From contig CM075102.1 in NCBI GenBank assembly GCA_037576195.1, positions 19,464,745 to 19,528,744 of the forward strand: DNA of 64,000 bases, in the 5' to 3' direction. Below, one piece after another: positions 59,313-64,000 of this stretch (the stretch's first letter is position 1; the number at the start of each line of letters is the position of its first letter). The notes beneath the pieces were generated by a model. That model searched no databases and was not told where the DNA came from. It saw nothing but the letters and a program-made list of their open reading frames with translations. Source of the DNA: Phytoseiulus persimilis. Lineage: Eukaryota > Arthropoda > Arachnida > Mesostigmata > Phytoseiidae. The translations under genes were made by a program, and so were the position numbers.

Positions 59313-62310
59313 ATGCGCCCGACACCGGAGCTCGCTGTTGACCTTGATTGTCTCCGTGTTCAAAATGGGAAGGGCAGCAAAGCTAAAGTTGTGCTGAAAG
59401 ACTTGTATCTCACGCTGCCAAAGGGAAAAATGTAAATATTTCTTCAGCTTGTTCTATCTCAAGAAAGCGGGTTCTCTTGGATCGCTTCCGCGCATACTCA
59501 ATCGGGTATTCGATGTCGGGGGCCCGAGTTTTGCTCGTTTCGCAATTTCCTCGATCTCCGGCTCCGGCATGAGTGTTTTAATAGACCGTGACGATAAATT
59601 TCCCCCCTAGCTATGGACTCCTCGGGCCGAGTGGATGTGGCAAGACAACTCTGCTCCAATGTATCTGCGGTAGGAAAAATCCTCAAAAAGGATTGGTTCG
59701 AGTTCTGGGACAACGTCCTGGTGAGCCCGGTTCCCTCATCCCAGGACCCGGCGTCGGCTACATGCCCCAAGAGCTTACTCTATACCCGGAGCTCACAATC
59801 TACGAAACGTTGCACTTTTTCGGAGAACTTTCTGGGATGCCCGAGACGCTGATCCGACGTAAGTCTTAGGAGAGATCATCCTTGTATTTATCGCGTTGGG
59901 TTGTCCCCGTGGGCACTGGATTTGAAGACAATCATGAGGGCAAATCTCGATTGCTTGTGATTCTGTTTCTTTCCGCGAGGTTGTCCTCAAAGCTTTACAA
60001 CAGAAATCAATCGAACACACGTTTTGCGTAGAGTTTCCTGAGCTTGATCGTTAGAACATGAGGAAATCTGCGTCATAGATGATGTTCTCTCAACAATAAC
60101 TCCTGATTCGATTCACAGAGCGTATCGAGGCCCTTCTCGAGTTACTGGAGCTTCCGTTCAGGACTCGCTTGGTGGGATGTCTATCCGGAGGTCAGCAGAG
60201 GCGGGTATCACTTGCATGTGCTCTCATTCATTCGCCTCCACTCTTGATACTCGATGAGCCCACGGTCGGCCTGGACCCGCTGTTGATAAAGAAGTAAGAT
60301 CTGCTGCCATGATATCGACCTTGACTCATCTTCGAACTCGACCCGTTCCCTGCGAGAAACCATCTCGCTGGTAGAAGATGATATCTAAGACCGGGGCATT
60401 GTTTTGGTAGGATCTGGGATCATTTACTCGCGCTCGCTCGCGACGAAGGCGTCTCTGTGCTTATCACAACTCATCACATGGAAGAAGTTCGCGGGGCCGA
60501 TCTTGTGGGATTCATGAGATCCGGTCGAATGCTGGCTCAGGATTCACCGGATCAACTTTTGGAGCAATCAGGATGCGAGAACCTTGGAGACATGTTCCTG
60601 CAGCTGTGCATCGCGGACAGAGAGGGACACATCATAGTCAAACCTGAGGGGATGCCCGAGGTCGTCGGCCAGAAACCCACGGACTGCACTGTCATCGCTG
60701 CTGAGGTAAGCATCCGCATCGAACTTTCTCATCGAGAGAGCTCCTTCCCGAGAGGAATCTTCGACAGCCGGGATGTATATATGCTTGCGATTCATGGACC
60801 TCTTTCTTGTTTATAGGAGGTTCCAGCGTTCGGGCTCCCGTTGGAAGTCATGAGAACGGTACTCCCTGAAACGAAAATCAACGGGCCCACCACAAAAGGA
60901 AAACGAGGCGGAAATTTCCTTGGTCGAGTTTACGCTCTCGTGATGAAAAACTTGCTCCAGACGAGGAGGAACATTCCCTTGCTTCTGTTCGCTCTGTTCA
61001 CCCCGTCGCTCCACATGCTTCTCTTCGGCAACAGCATTGGGGGCGACCCCTTCGAGCTTCCCGTCGCCGTAGTTAATGACGACGTACATCCAATACTCTC
61101 GCAGCCCTTCCTCGAGTCCATTCCGAACTATACGATCGTCCAGCGACCCTACGCTGATCTGAACCAAGCGCTCAACAGTCTGAAGCGTGGAGAGACGTGG
61201 GGGGTTTTAGAGATCGGGCACAACTTCTCCACTGCTCTGCAATATCGATTCTTGCTGGGAATCGACACCGACAAACACACCATCGACGAGTCCACAATGA
61301 ACATCTACATCGATTCCACGAACCAGCAGATCAAATTCATGCTGCAGAAAACAATTTTCGAGTCCCTCATAGTGAGTTGAGTTTCCGAACTTTTGAGCCT
61401 GGGTTTCCATACCGCCCTCGGGAGGGGGAGGAATTCATCATCTAGATCTGTGGGAGCACCTCTGACCGAGCCGGGAATTCCGTTACAGACTTTCTACGAG
61501 AAACTGCTCTCGAAGAACAACAAGCACATCGCCCTGGCCCAGCTTCCGATCAAGATCAAGGATCCCTTCTACGGCAATCAGGACCTGAGCGCGACCGGGT
61601 TCATGGCGCCCGGAATCATCCTTTCGATCACCTTTTTCATGGCCATGGCTCTCACGGCCGTGTCGACCACGAGAGAAGCTCGCGAGGGCACAATGGAGCG
61701 CTGTCTCGTGGCTGGAGTGAAATCCTATGAAGTCATCCTCTCGCACGTCTTGTCGCAAGTCTGTATCATGCTAGTCCAAATGTCCCTCATGCTCGTGGTG
61801 GTTTTCGCCCTCTTCAAGATTCCGCTCCAAGGTTCGTTTCTGCTCGTCCTGCTCCTGACTTCCTTGCAAGGTCTGAGTGGGATGACCTACGGACTGGCGA
61901 TTTCGTCCGTTTGCACTCAGGAACAGACAGCGATTTTCTTGGCTCTCGCAACTTTCATCGCAAATCTCCTCGTCAGCGGTGAGTAGGAAACAAACTCTGT
62001 CGGCGTCCCCCGACACGACACGAGCGCATGCATCTCGCTCTACGGTGTTGACCGTTGCCGTCTCACTCATTGCCCACCATTGCCATCCTCAGGAATCATT
62101 TGGACGATTCAATCCATGCCGGAGGTCCTCCGCCAGGTCGCTTACGTACTCCCTCAGACGGTCCCAACCGAATCGCTTCGCTGCATCATGTATCGCGGCT
62201 GGGGCATGGAACGACATGAAGTGTTCCTTGGGTTCGCCATTTCTATCGTGTGGCCCTGCTTCTTCTTGCTCTTCGCCTTTGCTTTCTTCAAGTCCCAGCG
62301 CCATCGATAA
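59313..62310 (+). CDS. ABC half-transporter, ABCH (ABCG23-like) family
   Basis: Seven coding exons: 59313-59431, 59611-59858, 60119-60293, 60411-60705, 60817-61371, 61489-61978, 62093-62310. All introns are GT-AG, 111-260 bp, and the phases join into 699 residues. Nucleotide-binding domain: Walker [10 protein letters not shown] (about residues 45-53), Q-loop [10 protein letters not shown] (91-100), signature LSGGQQRR (144-151), Walker [13 protein letters not shown] (164-175), H-loop TTHHMEE (His 202). Membrane domain: TM1 about 331-349, a large loop with VAVVND, then TM segments near 504-522, 546-573, 579-603, 611-630 and 670-692. Domain order and TM layout fit ABCH half-transporters, which act as dimers; insect members such as Drosophila snustorr are needed for the cuticular lipid barrier (established). 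The substrate here is unknown. The intron 5 acceptor was chosen as TTCCGTTACAG because it keeps frame and joins FESLI to TFYEKLL. Start Met at 59313 is the least certain point; an upstream exon is possible. Confidence 0.93.
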
Positions 62311-62475
62311 ACTGTATCTAATGCTCCAGCGTTGCGAGCGAATCGAGAGCAATAATTTATCGCATGCATATCTACCGAAACATTTACTCTATTGCGAGTC
62401 TTGATGAGAAGACTCACTCGATAGGTATCGAAAAGTCCACTTACCTGTGATTTCCTCTCAACGTGAAACTACATG

Positions 62476-62481
62476 AATAAA
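62476..62481 (+). promoter_or_regulatory. Candidate polyadenylation signal AATAAA
   Basis: A canonical AATAAA lies 166 bp after the transporter stop codon (TAA at 62308-62310). A looser AATAAT occurs earlier at about 62350. Distance and sequence suit a 3' untranslated region of about 190 bp, but no transcript evidence is available. Confidence 0.45.
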
Positions 62482-64000
62482 TTAAGTGATCTGATCAAAT
62501 ATTCCAACGTGGAGTCCCTGTCTCGGAGGAAATCCTGGCATTCCGCGCGATTGAAGCAGGCCGATCGACGCTCGAAGGTTTTCTCAGCTCCTCAAGTTAG
62601 GGATCAACGCCGAATCTAGTCGAAGAAAACCTCGGGTCGTTCTGGCCCACCTCCTAGTGGGAACAAAACACTCGGAACTCTCATCATTGAGAAGCCGCAC
62701 AACAATGCATCTGAGGATGGAATGCGTGACCCTTTCTATCTCAGAAGGGGGATTCCAACCAAGCACGAGCTGGTTCTCAACGAATTGGCCTGAGAGGCGA
62801 ACGGAGGAGGTCAAACTTCATATTGTCGCCGATGGCAGAGAATCGACATCCTGACCTTAATTCGGACGTACTGCAGACCCCCGAACGTGTTTTGTGGATA
62901 TCTAGCGATGAATCGCCGATCTGACACACCTCGGGACGACACTTTTACAACATTGGAACTCATGGTTCCGAGACTCGATGGGGATGATGAAAAAAAAAAG
63001 AGAACCACGAAACGACTGCATGCACTCCTTACTCACATGCATGATGATTTTCTATGAGTTTCGAGCTTGCCCATTAAGGGCGGAACACCAATTGTTCCGC
63101 TTTTTAATATCTGATTCTACTCAGAAAGTTCGCGGGAGAAGAAGGAGAAATCGAACCGTCCTGGCCCAGTTGACGAAATTGACGGGTACTCTATGATGGT
63201 CGGTAAGGTTCCGCAGGGTTGAACAATTGACGTGCGCAGAGCATGATCATCAGAGACAGTGCTGTTGAAGAGCACGAGGGACCCAACTTCGACAGAAAAC
63301 ATAATCGAGAGCTCTTAGTGCCGGGTTCTGTAGAGGAATTCCAGGCACGTACAACGACAGTAATCATTCATGAAAGTTCGTATTTTTGACTTGATCCACA
63401 TCGGATCCACCATACTCCCGATGCGAAAATCAAGCAAGTCTCAGGACAACGACCCGGGGAAGGCAGCGAAACGTGGCGGTCGTATGTCGGGAAGCCAAAC
63501 AGGCGCATTGGCTGATTCAATAGCTCATGACTTCGGCTGGAGGGAGCTGGGTTCCAAGAGCCCCGGCGTGCCGCCTCGAGCTGCGAAAGTCGCGGGAGAG
63601 CTCCCCAGAATCTCATAAACTTGAGCAGTCAAGGATTAATGACACACTTGGATCCGCTGCAATGCGAAAATTTATCGCACCTCGACTCCGGGGAAGCATT
63701 CGACTCAGGTGATCGAAATAGAAAGGAAACACTCAGATTTCTTTGTCCACCAAGCTCGGCGAGCAATCATCGACGATCACGTCTACGTATCTACTGTAGC
63801 GTACCTGTGGAACTAGGCAAAAAAACTATACGTCTTCCGAAACCATATGCCAGCGAGTCCGATGGAACATCTGCAGACGCCAAGCCCAGGCCACACCTCT
63901 AATGCGCAGCAACCTCACACTCCAAGCCTTCCTGTGCCGCCATCAGAGTGTATGACAGACTGCTTCTCAGATTAGAATAACAAACGTTCGCTGAGTAATC
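62482..64000. other. No gene recognised
   Basis: A short A run lies near 62989-62999. Open frames of 60-93 codons on both strands (for example 63370-63618 and 63621-63902, plus strand) have no recognisable domain. No repeat or RNA gene is visible before the window ends. Confidence 0.5.

Noticed and set aside
61393..61488. Reading continuing upstream of exon 6 ([12 protein letters not shown]...) as coding
   Set aside because: It can be open, but joining it to exon 5 breaks the phase. The acceptor TTCCGTTACAG at 61488 keeps phase and gives the expected family sequence.
1..64000. tRNA, rRNA and snRNA genes
   Set aside because: I looked for GGTTCGANTCC-type B boxes and conserved RNA cores and found no case with matching arms. 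A covariance-model search would be needed to exclude them fully.

Overview
The window is eukaryotic, gene-poor nuclear DNA. The one intact gene is split by six short GT-AG introns. It encodes an ABC half-transporter with the order nucleotide-binding domain then membrane domain, of the type called ABCH (or ABCG23-like) in arthropod genomes. Base composition looks balanced, CpG is not visibly depleted, and the rest of the window holds small, old transposon pieces. An arthropod is the best guess and a mite or other chelicerate is possible, but nothing here fixes the species.

Layout. 1-6.0 kb holds two structured repeats: a foldback-like element whose inverted arms each carry five 15-bp units (about 1.1-2.0 kb), and a dispersed element whose core is an array of nearly 70 units of 45 bp (about 2.8-6.0 kb). 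6-37 kb is almost empty. It contains a decayed WD40 fragment closely matching TBL1/ebi (18.1-18.3 kb, minus strand), a 291-bp MITE (23.6 kb) and a doubtful DNA-transposon end (26.6 kb). 37.4-41.3 kb is a cluster of mobile-element scraps: two palindromic MITEs with target-site duplications, a truncated second copy of the 45-bp-array element, a MULE transposase C-terminus with one stop codon, a mariner helix-turn-helix relic and the tip of a hAT element. 44.7-46.3 kb has a degenerate 16-bp minisatellite and a probable non-autonomous DNA transposon. 47.9-51.6 kb is a decayed LINE on the minus strand, with endonuclease, reverse transcriptase and C-terminal zinc-finger remnants. 53.6-54.0 kb is a short third copy of the 45-bp-array element. 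59.3-62.3 kb is the ABC transporter gene (plus strand, seven coding exons, 699 residues as modelled).

The genes do not form a pathway. The most unusual material is the 45-bp-array element: three copies share a GC-rich hairpin-forming head, and two of them also share a tail ending in a LINE-like TATATATAG plus short TAAGGA-type repeat, yet the cores range from 2 to nearly 70 units. Most other open frames of 60-195 codons have no recognisable domain and look like chance frames in balanced-composition DNA.
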